From Micrococcus flavus (lineage in GTDB: Bacteria; Actinomycetota; Actinomycetes; Actinomycetales; Micrococcaceae): 64,000 bases of DNA. This document shows, one piece after another, positions 24,991 through 34,081 of the stretch (the first letter of the stretch is position 1; the number at the start of each line of letters is the position of its first letter). Below the pieces are notes generated by a model, which ran no database searches, was not told the origin of the DNA, and was given only the letters and a program-made list of their open reading frames with translations. Where the stretch lies: contig NZ_JACHMC010000001.1 in NCBI RefSeq assembly GCF_014204815.1, forward strand, positions 124,001 through 188,000. The letters run 5' to 3'. A program made the position numbers and the translations under genes.

Positions 24991-25625
24991 TGCTCTCCCT
25001 CTACGTGGACGGCGACTCGCCCCTGCACCGCTGCCCGGCCGGGTGGAAGATGGGCGTCTTCGCCGTGTGGGTGCTGGCCCTGACGCTGCTGCCGGCGTCC
25101 GTGGGGACGGCGGGCGCCGCCGTCATCGGGGCCGTGGTGGCGTACCTGGTGGGCTTCGGGGTGCGCCGCGGCGCGGGGATGCTCGCCGCCGACCTGCGCG
25201 GCCTGTGGATCTTCTACGCCGTCCTCTTCGCGGCGCAGTGGCTCTTCCTCGACCTCACGACGGCGGTCCTCACCACCGCGCGCGTGCTCGGCGTGGTCCT
25301 CACGGCCCAGGTGATGACCCGGACCACCCGGATCGCGGACATGGCCGGCGTCGCCGAGGCGCTGCTCACCCCGGTGCCGCACCTGCCGTGGATCGGGCCG
25401 GCCCTGGCGCGCGCGGGCGTCCGCCCGGACCGCGTGGGCCTGGCGATGGGCCTGGTGCTCGCCTCGATCGGGCACCTGCGCGCCCTCGCCGAGCAGATCC
25501 GCCACGCCCAGGCCGCCCGCGGTGTGCGGCTGGCTCCGTGGGCGTGGATCCTGCCGCTGCTGGTGCTCTCCCTCAAGCACGCCGACGACGTCGGGGACGC
25601 CCTCGCCGCCCGCGGCATCGAGTAG
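24990..25625 (+). CDS. bioN: ECF transporter transmembrane component BioN
   Basis: 211 aa with about five membrane helices, starting at ATG 24990 within TGATG. The EcfT coupling region is visible as the Ala-Arg-Gly type motifs QAARGVRL and ALAARGIE at the C-terminus, which contact the ATPase. Last gene of the biotin locus. Confidence 0.92.
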   Translation: MLSLYVDGDSPLHRCPAGWKMGVFAVWVLALTLLPASVGTAGAAVIGAVVAYLVGFGVRRGAGMLAADLRGLWIFYAVLFAAQWLFLDLTTAVLTTARVLGVVLTAQVMTRTTRIADMAGVAEALLTPVPHLPWIGPALARAGVRPDRVGLAMGLVLASIGHLRALAEQIRHAQAARGVRLAPWAWILPLLVLSLKHADDVGDALAARGIE

Positions 25626-25646
25626 GTCGCCCGCTAGCCTGGCACC

Positions 25647-26189
25647 ATGACCCCCGCACGCATCGCCTCCCTCGCCGTCGTCCTCGTGCTCACGCTCGTC
25701 CTGACCCCGCTGCGCGCCGACGACGGCTCGTTCGCCGGCGCCCTGGTGGTGGCGCTGCTCGGCGCCGTCCTCCTCGTGGCCGGTGCGTGGTTCGCGCCGC
25801 TGGCCCGCGCCGAGGGCACCATGGGCGGAACGCCGCGCGCCCCGTGGCGGCCCGAGTACGAGGGCCCCAAGACCACGCAGGTGGTCGGCGGCGGCCTGGT
25901 GGCGCTGCTGGTCGGGCTCATCACCGGCGGTGCGCCGTTCGTGGGGCCGCTGCTGGGCATCGTCGCGGCGGTCGCCGTCGGCCGGTTCCTGCACATCCCG
26001 TCCGCGGCGGAGGTCGAGGCCGTGGTCGGGTCGCAGGAGCAGGAGCAGGAGCAGGTCAACGACGACGGCGACGCCGCCTCCGACACGGCCCCCGTGCCGG
26101 TCGTCGAGGCGCCGGGCTCCGGTTCGACGGCCGAGGTGCACGGGAGCACCGCCGCCCCCGCCGCGGACGAGGCCGACCGGACCCCCTGA
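25647..26189 (+). CDS. Unknown membrane protein, 180 aa
   Basis: Three or four hydrophobic helices in the first 120 residues, then a Glu/Gln and Ala/Asp-rich cytoplasmic tail (EQEQEQ near residue 132). No family recognised. It follows bioN by 21 bp and may be transcribed with it. Confidence 0.65.
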   Translation: MTPARIASLAVVLVLTLVLTPLRADDGSFAGALVVALLGAVLLVAGAWFAPLARAEGTMGGTPRAPWRPEYEGPKTTQVVGGGLVALLVGLITGGAPFVGPLLGIVAAVAVGRFLHIPSAAEVEAVVGSQEQEQEQVNDDGDAASDTAPVPVVEAPGSGSTAEVHGSTAAPAADEADRTP

Positions 26190-26194
26190 CCGGG

Positions 26195-27088
26195 TCAGCC
26201 GGCCGCCTCGGCGATGAACAACTCCAGCTGGGGGATGCGCTCGGCGGCGAACTCCTCGAGGGGGACGGGCGACGGCCCGTCGAGGGGCTCGCGGGTCATC
26301 TCGTTCACGTTGATCCGGCCACCGGGCACGTAGGCCGTGCGCATCACCTGGTCCGTGGCGGACGTGGGGTAGCCCCGCAGGACCTTCTGGGTGACGGTCG
26401 CGTCCCCGGCCCCGACCGGCACGGTGGTCCGCTCGCGGCCATCCCCGCCCAGGCACTCCTTCCGCACACGGTGGTGCTCCTCGTCCACGGCCCGCCACGT
26501 GGCCTCGTCCCGCATGACCACCACGTTCATCATGTGGAACGCACCCGTGGCGCGGTCCGCGGTCTGGCCGAACGTCGCGCCCACCATCCCGTCGAGGATC
26601 TCCCGGGTGGCCTCCTCCCGGAGGCTGCGGCACGGCTCGACCACCCCCGCCGTCAGCGGCCCGAACGCGTCCACGTCGCGGGAGGCCAGGATCCGCCCGG
26701 TGGCCTCGGCGTCGTGGCTGCTGATCTGCGCGTCCTCGCCCAGTTCGGTGCGCAGGGCGCGCTCCACGCGCTCGTGGCCCGGGTAGCCGGCCCTGGTCGT
26801 GGGCGGCGTGGCCGGGTTCGCGGACGACGACGTCGACGCACCCCCAGCTACGGCACCGGTCCCCGGGGCGGCGGGTCCGGCGGGTGGGGCCTGCCCCGGG
26901 TCCGGGGCGGCAGACGTCGCGGAGGCAACAGGCGGCGTCGTGGTGCCGACTCCGGCATCGTCGGGGGAGAGCAGGCCGCAGCCGGTGAGGCCCAGCGCAC
27001 CCGCCGCGAGCAGCACGCCGGTGCGTCGCGCACGTCGACGCCGACCCGGGGCGGGCGGCTCGGCGGGCAGGAGGCGGGGCGCGGTCAC
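26195..27088 (-). CDS. Lipoprotein, 297 aa
   Basis: GTG 27088 gives an Arg-rich n-region (RRRRARRTG), a hydrophobic stretch and the lipobox LTGC, so Cys becomes lipidated outside the membrane. A Ala/Pro/Thr-rich linker follows, then a globular part with two Cys (EPCRSL and RKECLGG). Some frames upstream are open, but the lipoprotein signal fixes the start. Function unknown. Confidence 0.75.
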   Translation of the reverse strand: MTAPRLLPAEPPAPGRRRRARRTGVLLAAGALGLTGCGLLSPDDAGVGTTTPPVASATSAAPDPGQAPPAGPAAPGTGAVAGGASTSSSANPATPPTTRAGYPGHERVERALRTELGEDAQISSHDAEATGRILASRDVDAFGPLTAGVVEPCRSLREEATREILDGMVGATFGQTADRATGAFHMMNVVVMRDEATWRAVDEEHHRVRKECLGGDGRERTTVPVGAGDATVTQKVLRGYPTSATDQVMRTAYVPGGRINVNEMTREPLDGPSPVPLEEFAAERIPQLELFIAEAAG

Positions 27089-27128
27089 GGTCGGGTGCTC
27101 CCTCTGGTGGAGGCCGGGGGCTGTGCCG

Positions 27129-27566
27129 TCAACGGTAGGTGCCGGGGTGCGGATCATCCCAGGGGTGAGCGGCCGCCGGGCCGCGGGCGAAGTCCAGGGC
27201 CTCCTCGATGATCTGCACCACGACGTCGAGCTCGGCGTCGCCACGGGGGCCGTAGACCATCCATTCGGTGCCGTGCTCGGCGTGACCGTGCGGCTCGGCC
27301 CATCCCAGGGCGGTGAGACGGGCGCCGCGTTCGGCGGGCAGGACGAGGTGGACGGAGGTGTCGGCCACCCCGTGCAGGTGGACGGGCTCCAGCCGGCGCC
27401 CCGGGGCGAGGTTGGTCTCCGGGGAGCGCTCCGTGGGCAGATCGGTGACGAACAGGGCCCGTGAATCGGCGGGGGAGACCTGGCTGTGCCCCTCCTCCAC
27501 GCCCTCGAGGGTCCGGGCTCGGGCCACCAGCTCACCCCACAGGGCGGGCGGGGCTTGCTGGTCCAA
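27129..27566 (-). CDS. DUF5519 (luciferase-domain) family protein
   Basis: 145 aa. The family signature is EEGHSQVSPADSRALFVTD followed by PVHLHGVADTSVHLVLPAE. Such small soluble proteins are common in actinobacteria; biochemical role unknown. The gene precedes the lipoprotein on the same strand. Confidence 0.75.
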   Translation of the reverse strand: MDQQAPPALWGELVARARTLEGVEEGHSQVSPADSRALFVTDLPTERSPETNLAPGRRLEPVHLHGVADTSVHLVLPAERGARLTALGWAEPHGHAEHGTEWMVYGPRGDAELDVVVQIIEEALDFARGPAAAHPWDDPHPGTYR

Positions 27567-27935
27567 CTGACGGTGGGGCCCCTGGTCGGAGGTGGCGGGT
27601 CGACGGCCGGGGCGGGGGGGCGTCGAGCAGAGGAGACGGCGGGCCCGGGGTGGTCACAGCATCAGCCTAGGGCCGGGAACGCTCCTGCCGAGCAAGGACC
27701 GGCGCCTCGGCCCGGCTGACTGACGGCGAGGGCGCCCCTCCCCCCGGCGTTTTCGAACGTGGAATAGGTCCTATTCCACGCTCGAAAGCGCCCATTCGCC
27801 CGATTCCACGTTCGAAAGCGCGGACTGGGGCGGCGGCGTCGACGGACCCGGGACACGGACCGCGACGCCGCCCAGCGTCGGAGATGGGCCCGCGCGTCGG
27901 GCCCGCAGGATTCCCCGACGACGAAGGAGAACGTC
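27567..27935. other. Intergenic region, 369 bp
   Basis: No gene is supported. It contains palindromic repeat family A (27750-27820) and, before the SDR gene, an ACGAAGGAG ribosome site. Confidence 0.5.
27750..27820. repeat. Palindromic intergenic repeat A, copy 1
   Basis: Arms TTTTCGAACGTGGAATAGG and CCTATTCCACGCTCGAAAG form a near-perfect stem. A linker CCCATTCGCCCG and a third related arm, ATTCCACGTTCGAAAG, follow. The same three-arm layout recurs at 62872-62940. Confidence 0.8.
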
Positions 27936-28688
27936 ATGAACGAGTTCGACGGCAAGGTCGCCCTGGTCACCGGCGCCGGTTCCGGCATCGGCGAGGCGTG
28001 CGCCAAGGACCTTGCGCAGAACGGCGCGAAGGTCGTGGTCACGGACATCAACCTGGAGGCCGCCGAGCGCGTGGCCCGGGAGATCACCGAGGCCGGCGGC
28101 GAGGCCAAGGCCATGAAGCACGACACCGCCTCCCCGGAGGACAACCGGGAGGCCGTGGAGTTCGCCGTGCAGGAGTTCGGCGGGCTGCACCTGGCGGTGA
28201 ACAACGCGGGCGTGGACGCCGGCCCGGACGCCGCCGGCGACCTGGCGCTCGAGGACTGGGACAAGGTCATCGACATCAACCTCAACGGCGTGCTCTACGG
28301 CATGCGGTACCAGCTGCCGGAGATCGAGAAGGCCGGCGGCGGTGCGATCGTGAACATGTCCTCCATCCACGGCTCCGTGGCCACGGGTGTGGGCGCCTCC
28401 GCCTACACGGCCGCCAAGCACGGCGTGGTGGGCCTGACCAAGCAGGCCGGCGTGGACTACGGCCCGCGCGGTGTGCGCGTGAACGCGGTGGGCCCGGCCT
28501 ACATCGAGACCCCGCTGCTCGCGAACCTGCCCGCCGAGGTCAAGGACGCCCTCGTGGCCAAGCACCCGGTCGGCCGCCTGGGCCGGCCTGAGGAGGTCGC
28601 CTACCTCGTGAGCTTCCTGCTCAGCGAGAAGGCCTCCTTCATCACCGGTTCCTACCACCTGGTGGACGGCGGCTACACCGCCCCGTGA
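27936..28688 (+). CDS. Short-chain dehydrogenase/reductase
   Basis: 250 aa classical SDR: cofactor loop TGAGSGIG, Asp in VVTDIN favouring NAD(H), NNAG, catalytic Ser in NMSSIHG and YTAAK. Full length. C-terminal VDGGYTAP is typical. The substrate is unknown; a 3-oxoacyl or alcohol substrate is usual. Stands alone, preceded by repeat A and followed by a hairpin. Confidence 0.9.
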   Translation: MNEFDGKVALVTGAGSGIGEACAKDLAQNGAKVVVTDINLEAAERVAREITEAGGEAKAMKHDTASPEDNREAVEFAVQEFGGLHLAVNNAGVDAGPDAAGDLALEDWDKVIDINLNGVLYGMRYQLPEIEKAGGGAIVNMSSIHGSVATGVGASAYTAAKHGVVGLTKQAGVDYGPRGVRVNAVGPAYIETPLLANLPAEVKDALVAKHPVGRLGRPEEVAYLVSFLLSEKASFITGSYHLVDGGYTAP

Positions 28689-28737
28689 TCCGGGGCGGAC
28701 GTGGCCTCGTGGCGCGTCGCTGAGCCTCACCGAGCCG

Positions 28738-28781
28738 ACGACGACGGCCGGGTCCCCGAGATGGGGCCCGGCCGCCGTCGT
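28738..28781. terminator. Hairpin terminator between convergent genes
   Basis: ACGACGGCCGGGTCCCC and GGGGCCCGGCCGCCGTCGT pair with a small bulge and a 5-nt loop. It lies between the SDR gene and the leftward gene ending at 28789. Confidence 0.7.
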
Positions 28782-28788
28782 GCGTGGC

Positions 28789-30171
28789 TCAGTCCTCCCC
28801 GGCCTCCAGCGCCAGGAGACTCTGCGGGCTGAACGACACGCGGCTGCCGGGCCGCTCGTCGATGCGTCGGAGCACCTGCACGAGCCGCGCGCGGTAGGTG
28901 TCCCGCAGGGACGGAGGGTTGGCCGGGTCGGAGATCTGGCGGAACAGGCCGCGGGCCGTCTCGAGGTCCCGGAGCTCCTCGTCCGTGATGCCGGCGTCCC
29001 CGATCAGGCGCACCCGGGCGTCCGCGGCGAGCACCGCCTGCTTGAACGCGTCCACGGCCTCCCGGTAGGCGGCCACGTCCCCGGCGTCGAGCCGCCGCTC
29101 GGGGACGTCCTTGACCAGGTCCCACTCGTCCGCCGCGCGGCGGGCGGCGCCGTCCATGGCACGGACCTCGGGGATGTCCCGGTTGTGGAACTGCGGATAG
29201 GCCAGCTGCAGGTCGAAGTCGAGGTCGTAGGAGGCCACCTTCATGGTCATCTCCTCGTGCAGCGCCCGGGCCTGGGCCCGGCGCCGCGCGGCAGACCCGG
29301 CGTAGGGCTCGGGGGTCGCCGCCGGACGTCCCGCCTGGCGTGCGGGTGCGATCGGGCGGGGTGCGGCCGACGTCGGAGGCGTGCCGAGCTGGTGCTCGCG
29401 CAGATGCGCGGCCTCGGCGTGGCGACGGCGGGCGGTCGTGGAGGCGTAGGCGGGCAGCGGCGGACGCTCGGGGTGGACGCGGTGCTGGTGGGGGACCTTG
29501 TCCGCGGCCCAGTGCAGGCTGCGGAACTCCCAGTCCGCCCAGGAGGCGAGGTCCTCATCCGTGACGGGCGCCTGGGCCGCGGCGACGAGCCGCTCGGTCC
29601 GGCCGGGGTCGGTGGAGTGCGCGGTGATGACGGCGGCGATCTCCGCCGTCGCCCACCGGTGGTGGTGCTCTGCGCCGTCGCGGATGCGCTCCCGCTGCTC
29701 GGGGGTGAGGCCCACCCAGGCCTGCGCGGCGGCGGCACGGGCGGTCTCGAGCTTGGCGGCGTCCGTGGCGGCGTTCTCCAGGGTCCCGACTTGGCGGGTG
29801 CCCTCCACGTTGATCACGCGCTCCTCCACGCGTGCGCGGCGCTCGGCCAGGCGGCGCGCGGCCTTCCCCACGTCCGCGGACGCCTCGGACGCGGCGGCGG
29901 TCTCGGCCAGCCACCAGCCGCGGCGCCGGGCGGTGCGCACCCAGCCCTCCGCGTCCGCGGGGCGGTCGTTCTCCAGGGCCAGGCGCAGCTCCCGCAGGGC
30001 CTTGCGGAAGTGGTCCTGCGCCGGCACGCCCATGTGGTTCTGCAGCTCGAGCGGCGGCTTCTCTTCGAACCGGAGTCGACCGTAGAACCGCTCCTCGTGC
30101 CACACGAGCCCGCCGCCGATCAGGGCGGCGAGCAGCACGAGCGCGAGCAGGACCGCGAGGGCGCTGGGCAT
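28789..30171 (-). CDS. Membrane-anchored, helix-rich protein of unknown function, 460 aa
   Basis: An N-terminal hydrophobic helix (ALAVLLALVLLAALIGGGLVW) is followed by a long Ala/Arg/Glu-rich helical region, probably coiled coil, with no catalytic motif visible. Topology would leave most of the protein on one side of the membrane. No family recognised. Confidence 0.65.
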   Translation of the reverse strand: MPSALAVLLALVLLAALIGGGLVWHEERFYGRLRFEEKPPLELQNHMGVPAQDHFRKALRELRLALENDRPADAEGWVRTARRRGWWLAETAAASEASADVGKAARRLAERRARVEERVINVEGTRQVGTLENAATDAAKLETARAAAAQAWVGLTPEQRERIRDGAEHHHRWATAEIAAVITAHSTDPGRTERLVAAAQAPVTDEDLASWADWEFRSLHWAADKVPHQHRVHPERPPLPAYASTTARRRHAEAAHLREHQLGTPPTSAAPRPIAPARQAGRPAATPEPYAGSAARRRAQARALHEEMTMKVASYDLDFDLQLAYPQFHNRDIPEVRAMDGAARRAADEWDLVKDVPERRLDAGDVAAYREAVDAFKQAVLAADARVRLIGDAGITDEELRDLETARGLFRQISDPANPPSLRDTYRARLVQVLRRIDERPGSRVSFSPQSLLALEAGED

Positions 30172-30277
30172 CGGGCGGGCTCCTGGGGGTCGGGGGGGGG
30201 CACGTGATACGCGATTCTGGCACGGCCCGCAGACACGAGAAGGCCCGGACTCGGGAGAACCCGATCCCCGACACAGC

Positions 30278-30314
30278 TTGACGACACCTCTAGATACGTC
30301 GTGTACTTAGATAC
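30278..30314 (+). promoter_or_regulatory. padR promoter with direct repeats
   Basis: TTGACG at 30278-30283 is a good -35. TAGATAC occurs twice (30291-30297 and 30308-30314), the second copy directly touching the ATG at 30315. No ribosome site is visible, so translation may be leaderless. The repeats are candidate PadR contacts. Confidence 0.5.
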
Positions 30315-30749
30315 ATGATCCCGTTCCCGGACGACGCCGACCCCGCCGCGACAGGCCCCCGCCCCTGGCCCTCGGGCTGGGTGCGCGCCGCGCTCGAGCC
30401 CGCCATCCTCGGCGCGCTCACGGCCGGGCCGCTGCACGGCTACGGGATCGCCCAGGCCCTTGCCGCCCGCGGCTTCGGCACGCTCCGCGGCGGTTCGCTC
30501 TACCCCGTGCTCGCCCGCCTCGAGGAGGCCGGACACGTCAGCACCCGCTGGGTGGAGGGCCAGGGCGGCCCCGGCCGCAAGGACTACGCCCTCACCGCCG
30601 CCGGCCGCGCCGAGTACGCCGACGCCGTCGCCTCCTTCCAGGCCCTCGGCGCCGCGCTCGCGGCCCTGGGCGCTGAGGGGGAGGCCGGCGCCGACGGCGG
30701 TACCGCCGCATCCGTCCCCGCTCCCGTTCCGCAGGAGGCCGCCCGATGA
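30315..30749 (+). CDS. PadR-family transcriptional regulator
   Basis: 144 aa. Winged helix with the PadR core ILGALTAGPLHGYGIAQAL, GGSLYPVLARLEEAGHV and GPGRKDYALTAAGR. The stop overlaps the start of the next gene (ATGA), linking it to two membrane HAAS-type proteins. PadR/HAAS pairs are proposed membrane-linked sensory systems. Confidence 0.9.
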   Translation: MIPFPDDADPAATGPRPWPSGWVRAALEPAILGALTAGPLHGYGIAQALAARGFGTLRGGSLYPVLARLEEAGHVSTRWVEGQGGPGRKDYALTAAGRAEYADAVASFQALGAALAALGAEGEAGADGGTAASVPAPVPQEAAR

Positions 30750-31789
30750 CCGACAACACCACTGCCCCCGCCGCGGCCCGTGCCGCGGAGGCCGCCTGGC
30801 TCCGCGCGGCCGACGCCGCGCTGGCCGCCGAGGAGGTCGCCCCGGCGCATCGTCGTCGCCTGCTGGCGGAGGCGCGGGCCGTCGTCGTGCAGTCCCAGGA
30901 GGGTCCGGAGGAGCTCTTCGGTGCACCCCAGGAGTGGGCTGCGCAGGCGTGCGTGGACTCCGCCGAGGCCGGTGAGCCCCTGACGGATGCGCGCATCACC
31001 ACCGGCGCGGATGTGCTGACGGTGGGCCTGGTCCTGGCCGGCGCGGGGGCGCTGCTGGCCTTCGTGCTCACCCTGATGAAGAACGGACTCACCACGGACC
31101 TCTCCCTCGGCGTGCTGCTGGTGCCGCCGGTGGTCGGCGTGGGCGGAATGGGCGTGCTGTGTGCGTGGGAGCGGCTGCAGCGGCACGTGCCCACGGTGGC
31201 GGCCGCCGGTGCGGCGGTCTGCCTGGCCGGCGCGCTGCTCGCGGCCCTGGCCGTGCTCATGCTGGGCCTCGGCGACGCCGGGCTCACCGCGGGCGTGAGC
31301 TCCTTCGTGTGGCTCGGCGTCGCCGCGGTGTGCGGCGTGCTGTCCTGGGTGGCCGCCCGGGTGATCCCGGAGCGGGACGCGGATCAGGGGGCCACACCGG
31401 CCGCCGACGAGGAGTGGGCGGCCCGCCTCGCCTTCCTGCTCCGCTCCCGCGCGGACGTCCCCGAGCACCGGGTGGATGAGCTGGTGGCCGAGGCCCGCGC
31501 GCACGCCGCCGACGCCGGGTCGAGTCTGGCCGAGGAGTTCGGCTCGCCTGCCTCGTACGCCGCGCGGGTGCCGCGGGACCGCGTCCACCGGGCGCGCACG
31601 ACGGCGGCACTCACCACCGTCGCCGCCGCTGCGGTGGTGGGCGCGATGTTCGGCGTCCTGCTGCCGAAGGGTGAGGCGCAGTGGTGGCACTGGCTGGTGA
31701 CCGCATGCGCCGTGACGGCCGCGGCACTCGCCTGGACGGACGTCCGCCGCGCGGCCACGCGCAGCACCGACGAAGGCGGACGAGGATGA
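30746..31789 (+). CDS. Membrane protein with two HAAS-like domains, 347 aa
   Basis: Two soluble alpha-helical modules ending in EELFGAPQEWAAQA (N-terminal) and EEFGSPASYAARVP (C-terminal) alternate with about four plus two membrane helices. The EEfGxPxxYA signature is that of the HTH-associated helical signalling (HAAS) domain found with PadR regulators. Starts in the ATGA overlap with padR. It may act as the sensor or antirepressor of PadR. Paralogous to the next gene. Confidence 0.75.
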   Translation: MTDNTTAPAAARAAEAAWLRAADAALAAEEVAPAHRRRLLAEARAVVVQSQEGPEELFGAPQEWAAQACVDSAEAGEPLTDARITTGADVLTVGLVLAGAGALLAFVLTLMKNGLTTDLSLGVLLVPPVVGVGGMGVLCAWERLQRHVPTVAAAGAAVCLAGALLAALAVLMLGLGDAGLTAGVSSFVWLGVAAVCGVLSWVAARVIPERDADQGATPAADEEWAARLAFLLRSRADVPEHRVDELVAEARAHAADAGSSLAEEFGSPASYAARVPRDRVHRARTTAALTTVAAAAVVGAMFGVLLPKGEAQWWHWLVTACAVTAAALAWTDVRRAATRSTDEGGRG

Positions 31790-32847
31790 CCCGCCACGAG
31801 CCACTCCTGCCGGCCCTGCTGGACCGCTTCGCCGCCGCGCGCGGCGTGTCGGCGGACAAGGACTGGGCCGCTGCGGCCGCGGGCCGCTTCCTGCTGGACG
31901 ATGTCCGGGAGGAGATCGTCCTGCGGGAGCTGACGGAGGCGCTGGCCGCCGTCGAGGGGTCGGGCCAGGGGCCGGAGGAGCTCTTCGGCCCGCCCGTGGA
32001 CTGGGCCCGGGAGCGCGCGGCGGAGGCGAGCGCGGCCGGGGAGCCCGTGCTGGACACGGACCCACCCCTGATGTGGCGGGCGGCACCGTGCAATGCGCTG
32101 ATCATCGCCGCGCTGTTCTCCGTGCCGTTCGCCGCCGTGTTCGCGTTCCGGGACGGCCTCAGCGTGGACTACACGTGGGGGCACGTCCTGTTCTCGCTGG
32201 TGCTCGCCGTGGTGATGACAGTGGTCATCACCCTGTGGTCCCAGACCATCCTGCGGCGCTCCTTCTCGGCGACGGTGGGCATCGTGGCGGCAGGCGCGGT
32301 GCCGCTGGTGGTCGGGGCGGGGTTCCTTCTGCCCTGGCTCTCGGAGCAGCCCCTGTTCACCGGATCCGTGGGGTGGTACGCGGCCATCGTGGCCGGCTAC
32401 CTCGGTCTCGGCGCGCTGGGCTTCTGGCTCCTGCCCACGGACGACGTCCCGGACACCACCACGCAGACCCCCGACGACGACGCCTGGGCCCTCGTGCTCG
32501 GCGGCGTGCTGCGCTCGAAGCTCGCGTACTCGGACGCGCGCGTGCGGGAGGTGGTGGATGAGGCCCGTGCGCACGCGGCGGCGTCCGGCCGTCCGATGGC
32601 CGAGGAGTTCGGCAACCCGCAGGACTACGCCGCGCGGTTCCGCCCGGACCGCGGCCGGCGGCTGCGCTGGGAGGCGATTCTGCTCACCGCGGTGGCCGTG
32701 TACTGGGTGGGCAAGCTGTGGGCGCACCTGGCCGACCGCGCCGCCCCGCTGGACTGGTGGACGGTGGCCGGCGCGGTGCTCATGCCGCTGATCGCATGGC
32801 GGATGTGGCGGATGCACCGGCGGGCAGTGTCGCCTCACCCAGGGTGA
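31786..32847 (+). CDS. Second HAAS-like membrane protein, 353 aa
   Basis: ATG 31786 overlaps the preceding stop as ATGA. Same plan as its neighbour: N-terminal EELFGPPVDWARER module, four membrane helices, second module EEFGNPQDYAARFRP, then two more helices. The tandem paralogues probably arose by duplication and may heterodimerise. Function inferred from context only. Confidence 0.75.
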   Translation: MTRHEPLLPALLDRFAAARGVSADKDWAAAAAGRFLLDDVREEIVLRELTEALAAVEGSGQGPEELFGPPVDWARERAAEASAAGEPVLDTDPPLMWRAAPCNALIIAALFSVPFAAVFAFRDGLSVDYTWGHVLFSLVLAVVMTVVITLWSQTILRRSFSATVGIVAAGAVPLVVGAGFLLPWLSEQPLFTGSVGWYAAIVAGYLGLGALGFWLLPTDDVPDTTTQTPDDDAWALVLGGVLRSKLAYSDARVREVVDEARAHAAASGRPMAEEFGNPQDYAARFRPDRGRRLRWEAILLTAVAVYWVGKLWAHLADRAAPLDWWTVAGAVLMPLIAWRMWRMHRRAVSPHPG

Positions 32848-32920
32848 GCGGGTCAGGGCGGTCGTGACCGGCGGTCTCGGAGCCGACGATCACGACGGCT
32901 CGTCCCGCTAGGCTCCCCGC

Positions 32921-34015
32921 ATGGAGCACCCCCTCATCTCCCCGCCCAAGGCCCGGCCCGGTGACCGGGTCGCGGTGGTGTCGCCGTCGTTCGCGGCGCC
33001 CGGCTTCGCCCCCGCCGTGCACGAGCAGGCGATGCGCCGGCTGGCCGAGGTGACCGGCCTGGTGCCGGTCGAGTACCCGACCACCCGGCAGCTCGGGGCG
33101 AGTCCCGAGGACCGGGCGCGGGACCTGAACGCGGCGTTCGCGGACCCGGAGATCCGGGCGGTGGTGTCGACGGTGGGCGGGGAGGACCAGATCACGGTGA
33201 TCGGCCACCTGGACGCGGACGCAATGCGCGCGGATTCCAAGCCGTTCCTCGGCTACAGCGACAACACCAACCTCCACCAGTGGCTGTGGGCCCACGGCGT
33301 GCAGAGCTTCTACGGCGGTTCGACGCAGGTGCACCTGGGGCCGGGGCCGGCCGTGGACGCGGTGCACGCGGCGTCCCTGCGGGCTGCCTTGCTCACGGGG
33401 GAGCGGCTGGAGATCACGGAGCCGGGGGAGTCGGAGGACCACGGCGTCGACTGGCTCGACCCGCGCGCGCTGAGTGAGTTCGGCGAGCGGGAGCCGGTGC
33501 CGGGCCCGCAGGACGACGACGGCGGCGCGCCCGGCGCGGGCGCCTCGCCCTGGCGCTGGGCCGGGCCGCGGCGCGTGGTGACCGGCCGGACGTGGGGCGG
33601 GTGCCTGGAGGTGCTGCCGTGGGTGATGGCGGCCGGGCGCGGCCCTGCGGATGTGGCGGCGCTGGAGGGCGGGGTGCTGCTGATCGAGACGAGCGAGGAG
33701 CTGCCGAGCGCCGGCGAGGTGCGGCGGCTGCTGCGCATCCTGGGCGAGCGCGGCATGCTCGGCGCCGTGGACGCCGTGCTGGCGGCCCGCCCGCCCACGA
33801 GCTCCTTCGAGGTCCCGCGCGAGGCGGACGAGCGGGCGCGGCTGCGCGCGGAGCAGGCGGACGTGGTCGTGGAGACCGTGGCGACGTACAACCCGGACGC
33901 GGTGGTGTGCGTGGGCGTGCCGTTCGGTCACACCCGGCCGCAGTGGGTGCTGCCGCATGGCGGGGTGATGACCGTGGACGGGGCCCAGAGGCGGGTGTGG
34001 GCGGAGTTCGGGTGA
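32921..34015 (+). CDS. Peptidase S66 family (LD-carboxypeptidase/MccF-like)
   Basis: 364 aa. S66 features: DRVAVVSPS at the N-terminus, nucleophile Ser in LGYSDNTNLH, Glu in the GGCLEVLPWV segment and catalytic His in VPFGHTRPQW. The insert around residues 175-215 (acidic and Gly/Ala-rich) lengthens it as in MccF-type members, which cleave microcin C-like aminoacyl nucleotides; other members cut L,D-peptide bonds in cell wall recycling. No signal peptide, so cytoplasmic. Confidence 0.88.
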   Translation: MEHPLISPPKARPGDRVAVVSPSFAAPGFAPAVHEQAMRRLAEVTGLVPVEYPTTRQLGASPEDRARDLNAAFADPEIRAVVSTVGGEDQITVIGHLDADAMRADSKPFLGYSDNTNLHQWLWAHGVQSFYGGSTQVHLGPGPAVDAVHAASLRAALLTGERLEITEPGESEDHGVDWLDPRALSEFGEREPVPGPQDDDGGAPGAGASPWRWAGPRRVVTGRTWGGCLEVLPWVMAAGRGPADVAALEGGVLLIETSEELPSAGEVRRLLRILGERGMLGAVDAVLAARPPTSSFEVPREADERARLRAEQADVVVETVATYNPDAVVCVGVPFGHTRPQWVLPHGGVMTVDGAQRRVWAEFG

Positions 34016-34081
34016 GCCAGTTGATAGCCTGCGGCTCAGACGGTGGCCGGCAATGAGGCCCCACAGATGAGGGGGTTTCCC

